DNA from: Larix kaempferi
Taxonomy: Eukaryota > Streptophyta > Pinopsida > Pinales > Pinaceae
DNA: 64,000 nt
Assembly (NCBI GenBank): GCA_027924585.1
Contig: BSBM01000047.1
Location: 23,828,001-23,892,000 of the forward strand
Reading direction: 5' to 3'
Position 1 is the first letter of the stretch; every line of letters begins with the position of its first letter. Below the pieces are notes generated by a model that saw nothing but the letters and a program-made list of their open reading frames with translations, had not been told where the DNA came from and did not search any database. The position numbers and the translations under genes were made by a program. This document shows positions 1 through 12,239 of the stretch, piece by piece.

Positions 1-1
1 C

Positions 2-403
2 ATAACTCCGGTCGGATTCTTCGACGAGGCTGCGCAAAATGGCAGGTGTGAGGCAGGATGTTACATAATTTATGGACAAGAACAGAGCCTAGATATGAGT
101 ATTGGAGCTGGGAATGGCAGCAACACTCGGGCGGAACTCATCGCCCTCTGGAGTATCCTGCAATTGGCTACAATAAATTTGTTGGATAAATTCCGGATTT
201 ATGGTGATTCCTCTGCGGTCATTAATTGGGTATCCGGAATCCATCAATTACAGGTTCCTTCTATGACTGCATGGAAGCAACAGGTTCAGAACTCACTTTT
301 ATATTTTGAAGATTTAAAGTGTCACCATATTTCCAGGGTTTACAATCAAAAAGCAAATTCTCTTTCGAAACTTGGTCTAGCACAAGATGAAGGATGGGGA
401 TGA
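2..403 (+). mobile_element. LINE ORF2 C-terminal RNase H domain fragment
   Basis: The reading frame is open from the window edge to the stop at 403 and encodes a plant LINE-type RNase H-like domain, which degrades the RNA strand during retrotransposition. Visible landmarks in order are FFDEA (first catalytic Asp), RAELIALW (catalytic Glu), YGDSSAVINW (second Asp) and HISRVYNQKANSLSKLG. The last motif normally reads ADSLSK, so the fourth acidic residue is Asn here and the domain is probably inactive. The real start lies left of the window. The closest relative in the window is the LINE at 17285-18017, which keeps the Asp. No poly(A) tail or target duplication is visible for this copy. Confidence 0.8.
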
Positions 404-1656
404 AGGATGGGAAATCATTTGATATTTCCGGAATCAACACCTGATAGAGGAGACCAATATCCAATACTACTAAGCAGATATTTTTGCTTTTGATAGTATT
501 TCTCGGTTTGTAAGTAAATTTTCTTTTATGATGTATAGCATTGTAATCATACAAAGAGTTTGAACTAATCCTAGCTACAAGGAAAAAGACAAAAATATAA
601 AAAATGTAACAGTAAAAATAGACTAAAAGATATTATCCTTTGGGATAAATAACATATATAATTTTTTTGATTTAATTAATGAATAGCAAGAGACTATTTT
701 TCTAGTGGGAAGAAGGCAGAGCAGTATAAGGGCTAACTAAAACACCACTGACTTGCTTGAATCCAGGAGAGCAAGAATTGTTGAAATGGCAATTTGGAGT
801 GCTTAAATGGCAATTTCGGTGATTTGGGTAGTTTTAAAATAGGGCATTTAGTCTAGAAGAAACAATTACAATTGTTGAAATTGTAAAATTGTGAAAATAA
901 CAATTTCCAGGGACAAATTTGACCTGTTTCTGTGAAAATTTCGCCCAAAAAACTGGGGTTTTAGTTATCTCTACATCGTAAGGCGTTTCTCTAAGTGGGT
1001 GAGACTCCCCGAAATTTTGCTTTAAGTTTGTTTCCACCGTTTGATCAAAATGTCCGACGATTGAACTCATCTCTACCCTTGATTCATTCATCTACGATGA
1101 AGCAGTTTTAGGTAGTGTGCTATCCAAACTATGTTATGTCGTGCCATATTTTCTCATTGGATGTAGTTGTTTCAGTTACCGTGCTATATCGTTTCACGCG
1201 AATTTCTCTTTTTGACTGCCGCCCCACCGCCCAGTCTGCACCCGTCGCGATTTAGCTACCGTCCCCCCACCGCCTAGTTTCCACTGCACCCGTCGCGATT
1301 TATCTACTCCAGTGCATTTAAACCTTGGCATTGTTATAGGACCGGACTCTATTTTTACATTGGAGTCTAAAGAATCTTGAAGGCTTTGAGCATCACCGTT
1401 GTCCCCATCTCATACGAATGCCTCTGCACTGGTCGGAAGAGGAACCCCTGCTTCTTTCTTGCAATCGTGTGTTGTTGCGTGTTGTTGGGATCCGATCAAC
1501 ATGTTCCGGTGGCAGTCTGATTCTTTACTTCTGCAAACCATTAGGCTTCTTAGAAACCCCTTACTGAATATCAAAATCTATTCCCAAACCGCTTGAACAA
1601 CAGTGGAGATGAATGTTTTATGTGCAAGCCCAAATCAAAGTAAAGCGAAAGTAATG
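404..1656. other. non-coding interval with a GC-rich 48-bp imperfect duplication
   Basis: No gene is supported here. A GC-rich patch at about 1219-1302 holds two copies of a C-rich segment ending CCCGTCGCGATTTA, at 1241 and 1289 (period 48 bp). A short frame at 1399-1596 contains SHTNASALVGRGTP, which vaguely resembles the Ser-rich leader of conifer TIR-NLR proteins and would fit the NLR debris that follows. That resemblance is too weak to call. Confidence 0.4.
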
Positions 1657-2750
1657 CTATATGTAATCCCCAGATCTCATATGGCTATGATGGAAAGAAT
1701 GTCCATACTCTTCCATGCCTTCCTGGCTTCCAATGATTCCAATGAATAAGTTAACGGTTCTAGAAACACTGTGGCAACAAGAATCACATTTAAATTGAAA
1801 TTCGATGTGTAAACGTATGTGTTGAGTGGCCATTAATATCAGCAGAATGTATTGAGCCAATTATATAAATATTTTCACAGTTAAAACGAGCGAACATCTT
1901 GTAGGAACCTTTGCAGTTATGCTTGGAGGAGTTGCGGGTAGATGGATGTCATCAGTTGAAGAGCATACAAGGTTTGGCCCAACTAACAAAGCTTCATCGA
2001 TTAGTTAAAGGTTAGTGGGTGCATTGAGTTAAAAGAGCTGCCAAAGTATGGAAAAAATTGTATCTTTGGAGGCGTTGTTGGAGCAGGCTACAAAGCCTCA
2101 ATGGATAGATGTTAACACTGAGTTAGAAGAGATGCCAAGTATGGAAACATTGGTATCTTTAGATGTGTTGTTGGCAGAGAGATGCGTGATGTTGAATAAC
2201 ATTCGGGGGTTGGAGCAGGCGACAAAGATTTTAGTGGGTGCACTGTAACGGTTGAATGTTAGTGGGTGCACTGATTTAGAAACCTTGGTATCTTTGAAAG
2301 CATTGTTGGCAGAGGGATGCGTGAAGCTGAAGAGGCTATGGGGGTTGGAATAGGCAACAAAGCTTCGATGGATAGATGTTAGTGGGTGTACTAAGTTAGA
2401 ACTGCCCAGTATGGAAACATTGGTCTCTTTGAAGCGGTTGTTAGCAAAGGAATGTGTAAAGTCGAATATCATAAGGGGGTTGGAGAAGGCGACAAAGCTT
2501 GAATGGGTAAGATGTTAGTAGGTGCAATGAGTTAGAAGAGCTGCCAAATATGGCAACATTGGTATCTTTGAAGCGGTTTTTGGCAAAGGAATGCATGAAG
2601 CTGCAAAGCATAAGGGGATTATTTTCCCATATTAGAGTGTATCTAAATATCCTAGTCCCAGATTACATTGTTCTCTGTGGGGTAGTGGACCAACTGCCCT
2701 GTGAATATGGAAAACAAAACAAAAAGAAGCGGAAAGTCATATGATTATAA
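1657..2750 (+). pseudogene. NLR resistance-gene remnant, leucine-rich repeat region
   Basis: Read on + in shifting frames, this stretch encodes NLR leucine-rich repeats. Around 1660-1740 comes a segment like the antisense LRR at 5600-5840 (PQISYGYDGKNVHTLP against SPNLIWLCWKECPYSSLP). It is followed at about 1920-2030 by LRVDGCHQLKSIQGLAQLTKL. A run of near-identical units reading ELPSMETLVSL, LAEECVKLK, IRGLEQATKL then follows, with the TATCTTT core at about 2061, 2154, 2289, 2424 and 2562. The period is therefore 135-138 bp (45-46 aa) after a shorter first unit. Several stops and frame changes occur and no TIR or NBS precedes it, so it is a pseudogene. Intact relatives are cytosolic immune receptors. 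Confidence 0.75.
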
Positions 2751-2879
2751 CAGATACCTTGGGAAATGTCTGTACCTAACGCAGTAGGTCAACCTCCATG
2801 CCAAAGTGGCAATATTGATCTGATACTGATCTAGTACTGAAGGTGCAGTGATTCAAATTATTCTAATTACTTTGTAAAG

Positions 2880-3345
2880 ACTCGTTCTGTGCTTTTAATT
2901 GCAAATGCAGTGGGGGCATGTGCAAAACCTAGCAAATCTAGCAGAATATATACCCACCTGTGAGGGCAGGGGCACAGGTAAGAACGCATCTAGCTGATCC
3001 TGATGATGCATGTCATCTAAAATTAGTAAGACATGAGAATATTTGAGATACCTTTTCAACTTCGTTGTACCTTCATGAATGTTGTCTATATTAAACTTAG
3101 ATTGAGCCAATCCCCTCAAACTTTACTCTACATCAAATGTAATGAGCTGCCTCTCAAACTTTACTCTGCAGCAAATGCAATGAGTTGCTTCTAGCATTAT
3201 TTCTTACATCAGCCAAAAATATAGGATTTATTGTAATTTTAACTCTTCTTATTGAAGAGCTCTAAAGCCAACGTTGTCTTTCCCATTCCACCCAAGCTGA
3301 CTATGCCAACGCCCTGAACTTTTCCGCTATGCTTGTACAACGTTA
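2880..3345 (-). pseudogene. NLR nucleotide-binding (NB-ARC) domain remnant
   Basis: On the minus strand a P-loop reads GVGIVSLGGMGKTTLALEL, with GGMGKTT at 3272-3292. The kinase-2 motif HVLLILDDMHHQDQLDAFLP follows within the frame at 2895-3119. These are the ATP-binding motifs of plant NLR NB-ARC domains, and the wording (LDDMHHQDQLDA) is typical of TIR-NLRs. A stop follows the P-loop exon-like segment (FNKKS*), and the segment between the two motifs is degraded. Orientation is opposite to the LRR remnant at 1657-2750, so the two are not one gene. Confidence 0.75.
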
Positions 3346-5349
3346 ATATTTTCGTTTACCTGAATTCTTAGTTTAACCATGTTGTTGTTGCAATCATAAT
3401 TTATTTGGTTCATTTTCTCTTACCCACGGCATAACAACACCTTTATGAGCATTACTCCAAATATAAGACATACAACTTTAGGATTTTAAACTCATTTGCA
3501 CCCCTAAGTTTAAAGTTCGAAACTAATGATTTTATGATTTTAAAGGTGCATGAAATTAATAAAACAACTCCTGTAATCACCACGCATATCTCATCAAGGG
3601 AGATCGAGATGTGGACATCTTGCATGTCTTGAATGAAATGCAATTGCCAAGCATATCTCACATAAGAGTATAGAGATCCAGATGTGGACATCTTACATGC
3701 CTTGAATGAAATTCAATTGCCATGCTTACTTTTTAATTTGAAATTCAACTTAATTACGCCGTAGGCATTTCAACAAGGAGAAGCTTCACCATCCACGTTG
3801 GCTAGATTCCTCGCTCATAGAGTGAATGGAATGCTGCCACGTGGATGGTGCACGTCACCTCACCTTACCATGTGTCCGTGTACGTCCGATCTACCAACTC
3901 CTCTGCTACACGTCTTCTCCTCTACCGCACGCCTTCTTCTCTCCCGCACCTTTGCTACACGCATTCTCTCCGTCAGTTTCTGCAATTCCTTGAAACGTCG
4001 AGCTGCTTCAGGTCGCCTTCTTCTTTTCGCACTCCTCCTTCAAGCCACTGAGATACCTGCAATCAAGCGAGGCAACAATCGTGGTTGCTGCAACAGAGAG
4101 CTCTGCAGCCTGTTGAATAGTCCATTTCCCGTCCCCATAGCAGTGGCAGCCTGTGTCAAAGTTTCCCCATGGTCTGAGAAATTATACCTTTTACCAAGTT
4201 CCATGTCAACACAGCCCACAAGTTAGCGCCCAAGCTCAAGCGCTAAGTCACAAGGGAGACTGCTCATTGCACTATGTGTGTAGGTTAAGAAGACAACGCG
4301 ACCCTAAACAAGCATATACATTTCCTATATAAAAGAGTACGATCCATAATAGGTATGTAAGGATGCGATACCTTTGAAATCGACCAGGCTTGCTCCATTC
4401 GCTTCAAAAACTGCCATGAATTTTCTCACACATTGTTGGATGAATCAACCACCACAGCCCTTATCCACCCATCCCATAGGACTATTTACTACTGATGAAG
4501 GGCGATCTTTCTTCTTTCTCTTGCGATGAAGGGCGATCTTTCTTCTTTCTCATCCATCGCTTGGGGATGAGCCTATGACAATTGTGCCTTTCATAAATCC
4601 CATAGTTATATGATTCACTCAAGCAGAGAATAGATTAAACTCAAAATGTGCAGAGATATCATACACTTATACGAAAATTTGCAATTTCAACCAAATAAAA
4701 ATCAATGTAGAAATCATAGGATTCATACCAAACTTCAACCAAATAAGGATCAATGCAGAAAACGAAGGCTTCATACCAAACTTCAACTAAATAAGGATCA
4801 ATGCAGAAAATGTATGTAGTGTATACATTTGGGTTGAATCCCTTTTTTGGATGGTACCGATCTTAAGGAAGATCGCCTTGATATCTATTTGATAAATAAA
4901 CGATTTCAGATTCAATGTTGCAATCAAATAAAAACAGAAGAAGCATGGGCATGGGGGTCGCCCAGCTCTAGAAAACATGCCTAATATTTATTCATATTAT
5001 AAATGAAACACAAGAAAAAGGCCCTCTACTTCAGAATATAGATGCAATACAAGAGTTTCACCTGGTGGATCGCCCTCCAACTCTGACTGAATAAAAATAA
5101 TATATAATGACTCCTTCAAATAAATCACATGAGGTCTCCCTCAATCATCAACCAAAATCCAAAATCGAAACGGAGGGTTTCTCCACACAGAGTATATACA
5201 CAGACCTACCAACAAAGAAAAAGAAGAAAAATCGCCCTTCATCAGTTTTAGATGCCCAAGACTATTTACTACCTAATTATGTAGTGCCAGCGGATGAAGA
5301 TGATACAATTACCATACCTCTTCTAAAATCACAGGGAACAAAACTCTTA
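3346..5349. other. unassigned interval between NLR remnants
   Basis: No gene can be supported. A 142-codon + frame at 3798-4226 is Ser/Pro/Leu-rich with no recognisable domain. Two 26-27 bp direct repeats of GATGAAGGGCGATCTTTC lie at about 4495-4550. AAACTTCAACCAAATAAGGATCAATGCAG-like segments recur at about 4690-4810. These look like decayed local duplications. Confidence 0.35.
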
Positions 5350-6340
5350 ACCTGAGCATGAACCCACTCAAACTCTTCCAGGATACCAATGTTTCCATAC
5401 TCGGCAGCTCTCAGTGCCTTCACCTTCAAGCCACAGGCCACTCACGCTACACATCACAACTCGAAAATCAACTCTAAGGCCAAGCGCTAAGCCGAGCAGA
5501 CCCATTGGCTGAAGACATTGTGCTCATAATAACAACCATTCAACAAACACGTTTACACAATGAATTTCAATTCACCTCTGATTCTTGTTACCACAGTGTT
5601 TCTAATCTGCTACTGGACACTCGAAGAACCCTTAAATTCTTCATTGGAATCCAGGAAGGCAGCGAAGAGTATGGACACTCTTTCCAACAGAGCCATATGA
5701 GATTTGGGGACTTCACCCTCCTCAGTATGCGTTCCAAGAGAAAACCTTCAGTATCAACAAGTTGCAACCTCCTCAATTGAATACCGTCAAATTCATCATC
5801 GCCATCATATTCACTACAAACCATTCTAATCCCTCGCACAGTTATTACCTGTTCATTTTGGGAAAATGATAATTACAACCTGTTGATAAGAGCAAAATGG
5901 TGAACAACTAAAAAAATTGAACCGCCGCATGGTTATTACCTGTTCATTTTGGGAAAATGATAATTACAACCTGTTGATTCTAGCGAAATGGTGAACAACT
6001 AAAAAAATTGAACTCCGATTCTAATTGAATAATATATAAAAGATGGAACGATTGACTACTTACGGATGATTGTTGCAACAAATCATCCATGATGTTTTCA
6101 GTCCAACACCAAAGACGACGCGGCGATGAAGACCACGCAAGATATCTTCCCAGATCTCTTATGTGGTCGTGCATATGTTTTCCATTCTCCTTGTACCCCT
6201 CGTACCTTTTCAGTTCGTACCTGTCGTGCATATGTAGTCCATTCTCCACATACCCGTCGGGCCTGTACCCCGTGCGCGTGAGGCTAAGCCTCTTAAGAGG
6301 ATGGAGTGAAGTCTTGCATGCGGTCCACGTGGCTGGCATG
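5350..6340 (-). pseudogene. NLR remnant: MHD region followed by leucine-rich repeats
   Basis: On the minus strand the frame at 6339-5980 carries HMHDHIRDLGRYLA and then PRRLWCWTENIMDDLLQQSS. This is the MHD/ARC2-to-linker region of conifer TIR-NLRs. An imperfect duplicate of the MHD stretch (LHMHDRYELKRYEGY) lies just before it. Downstream, 5839-5588 encodes LRRs (LVDTEGFLLERILRRVKSPN, WLCWKECPYSSLPSW, MKNLRVLRVSSSRLETLW). A further LRR piece matching the ELPSMETLVSL unit lies at about 5440-5370. MHD then LRR is the expected NLR order, but frame breaks and a tandem duplication (5841-6014) split them. Probably the decayed 3' half of an immune receptor gene. Confidence 0.75.
5841..6014. repeat. 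91-bp tandem duplication
   Basis: Two nearly identical units start GTTATTACCTGTTCATTTTG at 5841 and 5932 and end in GAACAACTAAAAAAATTGAA. The duplication lies between the MHD and LRR parts of the minus-strand NLR remnant, where a native NLR intron could be. Confidence 0.85.
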
Positions 6341-9300
6341 CAACCAAAGGCCCCCTCATGTCTCCCTGGGGCCGATTGGACGACGATGATGCGAAGGGTG
6401 GCATGGGCCTTTGCGCGGCTAGGGCATGGGAGATAATTGGTGGATGTGAGTTGAGAACGGGTGCGGTGGACAGTTATGGGGGCGGAGCTTAACGGTGGTA
6501 GTTGGTGCAGAACGTGTGGAAGGAGGCGAGTTGGGAGCCGGCGAGTGGCGGGGTGAGTGTGCAGGGTCGAACGCGTGGAGGGAGTCAGATGAAGTACGAA
6601 GGGTTAGCTGTGTTCAAACAAATACAAAAATATATTGGAAGGTTAAAATGTATTAATGTTGTAAATTTAAAATATTTGTGGTTTTGGAAATGTTTATAGT
6701 TTTTAAATATTTAAATTTAAATATTTATAGTTTTTGGAAACGTTATGATGTATAGAACATGATTAGGTGGGTGGGAAATTGTTATGATTTTAACATGCAT
6801 TTCGACCTCTTTTTCGATGATTTGAGCTGTGATTTGTCTTAGTTGACTTTGGATTTTTTAGCTCATGGACAAAGACTTTGGCCTACATATTGGGGGATAT
6901 TATGGAACAATTTTGGTGAAGGGGATTTCACCAATACTTACGTGACTAGTAGACTATCAAACTCAAGAGTAGAGACTGGTTTTTTTATCTTTATTTTTGA
7001 TAAACTTTCATAGTACTCATAACTCATAGCAATGTTTTGTGAATTATGTAATACAATGTTTAAACTTTATCTTGATGTAATAATTTTGCTTTATGAGGGT
7101 TTCATTGAAATTGAAAGAGTATGGTCCAAGTACATACTATATGTGTATTTTATTGGTAGACTTTTTGCAGTTTTTTTTTTTTTTTGGAAAATTTAAGGTA
7201 CTTGAATTTTGAGTGCATTTATTTGTTCTTAAAATTAAAATTTCAAACCTGGTTAGACAACTCACATATTAGCCATAGAAGCTCATTTTTTCAATTATTT
7301 AATTTGATAACAACCTTAAGCTTCAACCCATATGAGAGTTTGAAACCATAAAATACTAATATTTTTAATTGCATGGAATGCCTTAAAGAAAAACCTGGAT
7401 TGTAGTCCAATCGAATGTGGGCATGTGCTTCTCGTTCCAAGAGTATTACACTACTTGCCCCAATGCATTGACCTTAATAGGTTACTGTTAGCTTTGCATT
7501 TGGTTGTTGAGGCTCGCAACCCATCTTTTCATCTTGGGTACAATAGTCAGGGAGATTTTGCAACTATAAACCATCTGCACTTATAGGTAGGATTGCTATT
7601 ATATTAAGAAAATTTGACTCGTTGGTCTATCAAACTGTTTCTATGTACCTTTTGGCATAAATATAGAAGGTGGCATGGGACAACACTCATTTGGCCCAAT
7701 AACTCAGAGGTGCACTATGAATCGCCCTCTCAATGCAGTTGTGGTTGGCCTTAATATCATCTTGATCTTGATCATGATGTGAGGAGATGATGTTAGCGTC
7801 GCCCAAAGAAAATGATCAAATCCTCTTACTCAATCTATAAATGATAAGTTTTGTATATAAGAAATAACAAAAGAATAACCATTGGAAAGTTAATGGGCCT
7901 TAGCTAACATCGTGAAAGAGTTGTATTACCATCACAAGGCGCAAAGGGATCTATCAAAACTCCTCCTTAGAGGTTGAAATCCCTGGTCCCTTCCTAGTGT
8001 GTATCTAGGATGTTGCCTTTGCTTGCAGACTCTTGTCATGGGCATAAATCTAACTGTATTTATAGGGATTATCAAAGATTGGATAGAAGCAGTGGAAAGA
8101 TTATAGAGTTAACTTATGTGGGGTTTGAACCTTTTTATAGTTGTATGTTAGTATTAAGTAGTTATAATACAGTGGTAGTATTAAGTAGTTGTAATACAGT
8201 GGGGTTTGCACTGAACGCTCATAGAATGCTAACAAGGTATGTGGTTGGAGAGATGATGAAGTACATCATTGGGAAGGATGTTCAAAACACGCTCAAGCGA
8301 AAAGACAACGAAGCTGGAGAACACGGTCGAAAAATGTGCCCCTTTTCCTTAATGAAAAATTTGGAAAGTTTAGAATTAGGGCTTCTAGTGAGCTTCTGTA
8401 TGCTTGATTTTGCTTCTAGCAAGTAGGACCTGCATGATTTTAGAATTAGGGCAGTTTTACTTTAATCTATTTGGCATCTTTTGTCTATGTGTAGATTCAT
8501 CTACATATATCTTACTTGCAAATAAGATGACTTCATGACGTTCGAGTTCTTGATCGTTGACTTGCAATTGGTGGTCTTCAATCACTGGATCAGACCCACT
8601 TGATCCCATTTTTTATCCAGGTCTTCGTTCTAGGATGTCCATGTTTGAGCCAGCTCAAGATCAAATTCAATATCAAAACCCAATTTGGCATTGAGGCTTA
8701 GGTTTTGCCTTATGACTCTACTGAATTGGATCTGTTGATCTCTTATTGGAAGTTGCTCCCCAACAACCTTTGGACCATATCCATTTTGCTAAAACTGTTT
8801 CTTTGTGTTCAAGGTATAGTAACCAGGTTTTGCAAGACCTGGCTTAGGTTCCCCTCCTTTCAAATTGACCAAGCCTCCAAAACTTTCAAAAACATTGTAA
8901 GAATAAAGATGGAAACCAAAAACTTATATTCAGAAGTCATAAAAACTACTTCTTTGAGCTCATACATATCTCTGTTTTGAATTGCCACTTTTATGTATGT
9001 TTTATGTATTTCTCTGTTTTTATATGAATTTTTGAGTAATGTGTATACTTACAGGTGTTATTTTATATTTTCCATATTTTCAAGCATGTCAATCTTTTTT
9101 AGCAATCCCGGACTTTTCCAAACCTTCCCCTCCCCTAACTTACACAACTTTTTGAACCTGGTAACTATGTATAAAGTTGAGGGCACCTTTGCATTTATTC
9201 TTATGTCCTTTATGTATAGTCTATGTAGGACTTAAAGTTTTGCATGCAATTTCCCTCAGTGTTTCTATTTTCGGGTTTATTTGAAGGAAGCCCACGTGCA

Positions 9301-9931
9301 ACAATAGACATCCAAGTTTGGGATTTGGTATGCATTGGGTGCAAATGTGTAATGCTTGGATAGAGTTCTACATTCAACTCTATTCCAAGGATTCTTCCAC
9401 TCACTATATGCCAATTTTTTACGTTGAGGCCTGTGTTATGCGTGCAAGAAAAATGACCCATGAGATGGAGTGTGGTGACCACTACATGTAATACTTGCAT
9501 TCGGATGGGCTTTAGTTGCTTGCGTAAGGTAATTTGATTGCTAATACAAACTCTCTTGTTTATGAATGGAGTGCTTTAATTGATACATTTTGACAGAAGA
9601 TGAGAGAAAATTGTTTTCATTTTTGTTGTTGTTCTTAGAAAGGGCTAGTTTTTGAAGGTCATCCATCGTGTTGAACCTCTCATGATTGATAGAAGTTCTT
9701 TAATGTGTCACTTAAGGAAAATTGTATATTATTTTGACAAAGGTCTTAGCTTTATAAAATACAGTACACTTAAGAAATCCTGTTGGCTAGACTTTCTGAT
9801 TAATCAAAACTAATCAGAAGCTTATTGCTATAAATTGGACAGTTCGACATCCAACAAACTCATAATTTTTAGTTGTAAATAAGGTGGTTTTTCATATTTT
9901 GTGGGAAGATGAATGTTTCAACTATTTGATA
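6341..9931. other. non-coding AT-rich interval
   Basis: No gene, RNA or recognisable transposon protein was found. A small tandem duplication of AGTATTAAGTAGTT-TAATACAGTGG lies at about 8150-8202. The + frames at 8010-8426 and 8705-8980 have no family resemblance that I can recognise. Confidence 0.4.
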
Positions 9932-9951
9932 TTATATATATATATATATAT

Positions 9952-9987
<36 letters not shown>
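9932..9987. repeat. compound (TA)n(GA)n microsatellite
   Basis: A run of about ten TA dinucleotides is followed, after a single C, by about sixteen GA dinucleotides. It is a simple sequence repeat in non-coding DNA and a likely length-polymorphic site. Confidence 0.95.
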
Positions 9988-9989
<2 letters not shown>

Positions 9990-10889
9990 CTGCAAAATTC
10001 ATGGTGTACATTTTGTCCGTCTCTGTGTGTATTGCAGCTACAAATGTTCCTATTCTTTAACATGATATTAGGGCAGTACATGTTTGACACTCTCACAAGT
10101 GGGGTCCATAGTTATGATATTTTCATAAGCTTAATCCTTGTAGATTAGAGGGTTTGGGTAGAGTGTAGACATTAGGTTTTAAGTTTTCTACTTGTCTTTG
10201 CAGTTTGAACTGAATGTATTTGCAAAGGAAGAGTTTGCAGTTGTGTAGAAGCAAGGAGAGTTTAAGTGAAATGATGTACTATTTGAAATGTGTTGTAGTT
10301 GTTTGATTTATTTTTAGAAGAATGTGAAATGAGTAATTTGTGGACACAGGTACCATTTTTTTGTTGGTTGCATTTATGCTTGGAATTTATAATTCTCTTA
10401 ATAGTTTGGTTGATCAAAGCTTTTGTAATCCATGATTGAATCAACAGTTATTGTGTAAAATATTTGGAGGTAAATGCAACTTCAAAGATTTCAGTTTTGT
10501 ACCCTATTTGGATAGAGTCTTGTTGACAACTTACTTTATATCAGTCCCATTTACCACTAGAATTTGTTTACTAGGGCACTTGCTTTGTCTGCTGCTTGAC
10601 CAACTTTTACAAAATTATATGCTATACTTACATTACTGCTAAATTCAAATTGTTCTCACTGAAATCTAATATATATGGATGATATCTTTTAGTTTAGATG
10701 TTATGAAGGATTGCGTTGCAAAACTTGATAGGGTTTAAACATGCACTTCTCTGGTTTAGGGAAGATATTTGCACCTTTGTTGATTTTGGCACCAAATGGA
10801 AATAAACCTTACCTTTGTGTTTCTTGGTTGAACAGGAAGCTCTCTTCTTATACTAATTAGATTGTACAACTCTAAACCAGGCCATGGAA

Positions 10890-11369
10890 TTATAGGAAAT
10901 CCTTGTAGGTTTGATCAAGAGACAATATCCCCTCACGCTTCTTCCTTGTAGCTATATGCAATGGTCTGTTTCCATTTTTTTCAGATAGCATAACTATTGG
11001 TGGATCAACCCGAAGTAGTTCCTTCATCACTTCCAAACAGTTGGATCCTTTGGATTCCAAGTGCAATGTTGTCTGGCCCTTCCTGTCTGTTCTTCGAACC
11101 ATTTATGAATTGTTTTCTAGCAGAGCTTTCAGAATATCTGCATAACCATTTCTTGCAGCCAGATGCTGTGCATTCTTTCCATTGCTTTTGGAAATACCTG
11201 TCAACTGACTGTCGTTAGAAAGAAGCTCATTGGCCACTTCAACATGACCCTTAGTTGCAACATAAATAAGAAGTGCTGCATTTGATAAATCCAAAGTTTT
11301 GTTCAAATCATGTTGGTGGTTCATAAGCTCCTTGAGAATACCTATGTACAAATTATCAGTGAACCTCAT
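10890..11369 (-). pseudogene. ankyrin-repeat protein fragment (ITN1/ACD6-like)
   Basis: On the minus strand one frame runs from 11369 to 10890 with a single internal stop (TAA at 11103-11105). It encodes tandem ankyrin repeats: NAALLIYVATKGHVEVANEL, NGKNAQHLAARNGYADILKAL, then after the stop DRKGQTTLHLESKGSNCLEV and NGNRPLHIATRKKREGIL. The wording matches the plant ankyrin plus PGG-domain membrane proteins of the ITN1/ACD6 group. The stop falls where relatives continue between repeats, and no PGG or transmembrane part follows within the next kilobase. I take it as a nonsense-bearing exon remnant. An intron at the stop is the alternative, but no obvious GT-AG pair is seen there. Confidence 0.8.
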
Positions 11370-12239
11370 ATGAATGCATTATGCTGCAAATCCATAGCAT
11401 CATTCACAATATGTGATGCCAGAAATCAATTCAGACTCAACATATCACAAGATGAATTCCGCTACATAGTAGACTACAATGCACATGCATCAAATGAGAT
11501 AATGGCATATAGATTTCTCATATGGCATGTCAGATATCAAATTAGGCAAAGGACACAATATAAGAATTTGATTTTGTATGCATTGTTGTTTTGAAAATGG
11601 ACCTAAAATATTTGTTAAACAGTTGCAAGGGGAGAGTATGAGTATTATTTATCCTACTCTACATCTCTCAGGATAGCTAGTGGTACACAAGCATCATGGA
11701 AGTTTCCTACTCTTATTGTGACATTATCTCAGTTTTTTTCTCAGCATACGAAGCACCATCAATTTGTTCCTGTTTTACGGAGCAAGGATCCTCTTGAGGA
11801 GCCAAAGGTTCTGGTTTTCTATTCAAAATCAAGGTTCTTGTCTGATACCAAACTCATATTTGTTATAATTACTCTTTTTGTTGATATACTATACAACCTT
11901 ACAGATCTATATTTGGTAAACATACCCAGAGGCCACCGTCGTACCTGCCCTAGACATTGTCTATCTCATTATTCTTTACTTCGAAAACAATCACATAAAT
12001 TTATTCAAATTCCCTATCAAAATCTTTTCTTCACATTTATACCCATGACTCATATTGTTTATGAGGTACTAGAAGCCTAACGACGGCCTCCTTTACATAA
12101 AAACACAGCGCTTGCTAGATGTTCCATGTTGTTGTCCCCTGGGTCATTTCCTCAAATTCAAACTATTTCATAATTTTGCCATTTTAGTGTTTAAAAACAA
12201 AGTAAAATTCCCTTGGAAACACTTTGTTGCTATTAAGTT
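11370..12239. other. unassigned; possible LTR retroelement primer site on minus strand
   Basis: At about 11838-11855 the minus strand reads GAGTTTGGTATCAGACAAG. This is close to the initiator-Met tRNA primer-binding site (TGGTATCAGAGC) that follows the 5' LTR of many plant retroelements. No retroelement protein was recognised immediately downstream on that strand, so this is only a candidate. Confidence 0.25.

Noticed and set aside
3798-4226. 142-codon + ORF
   Set aside because: Low-complexity Ser/Pro/Leu composition with an overlapping alternative frame and no domain; treated as chance.
6341-6700. + ORFs at 6089-6436 and 6502-6699
   Set aside because: The first is the shadow of the minus-strand NLR MHD segment; the second has no recognisable content.
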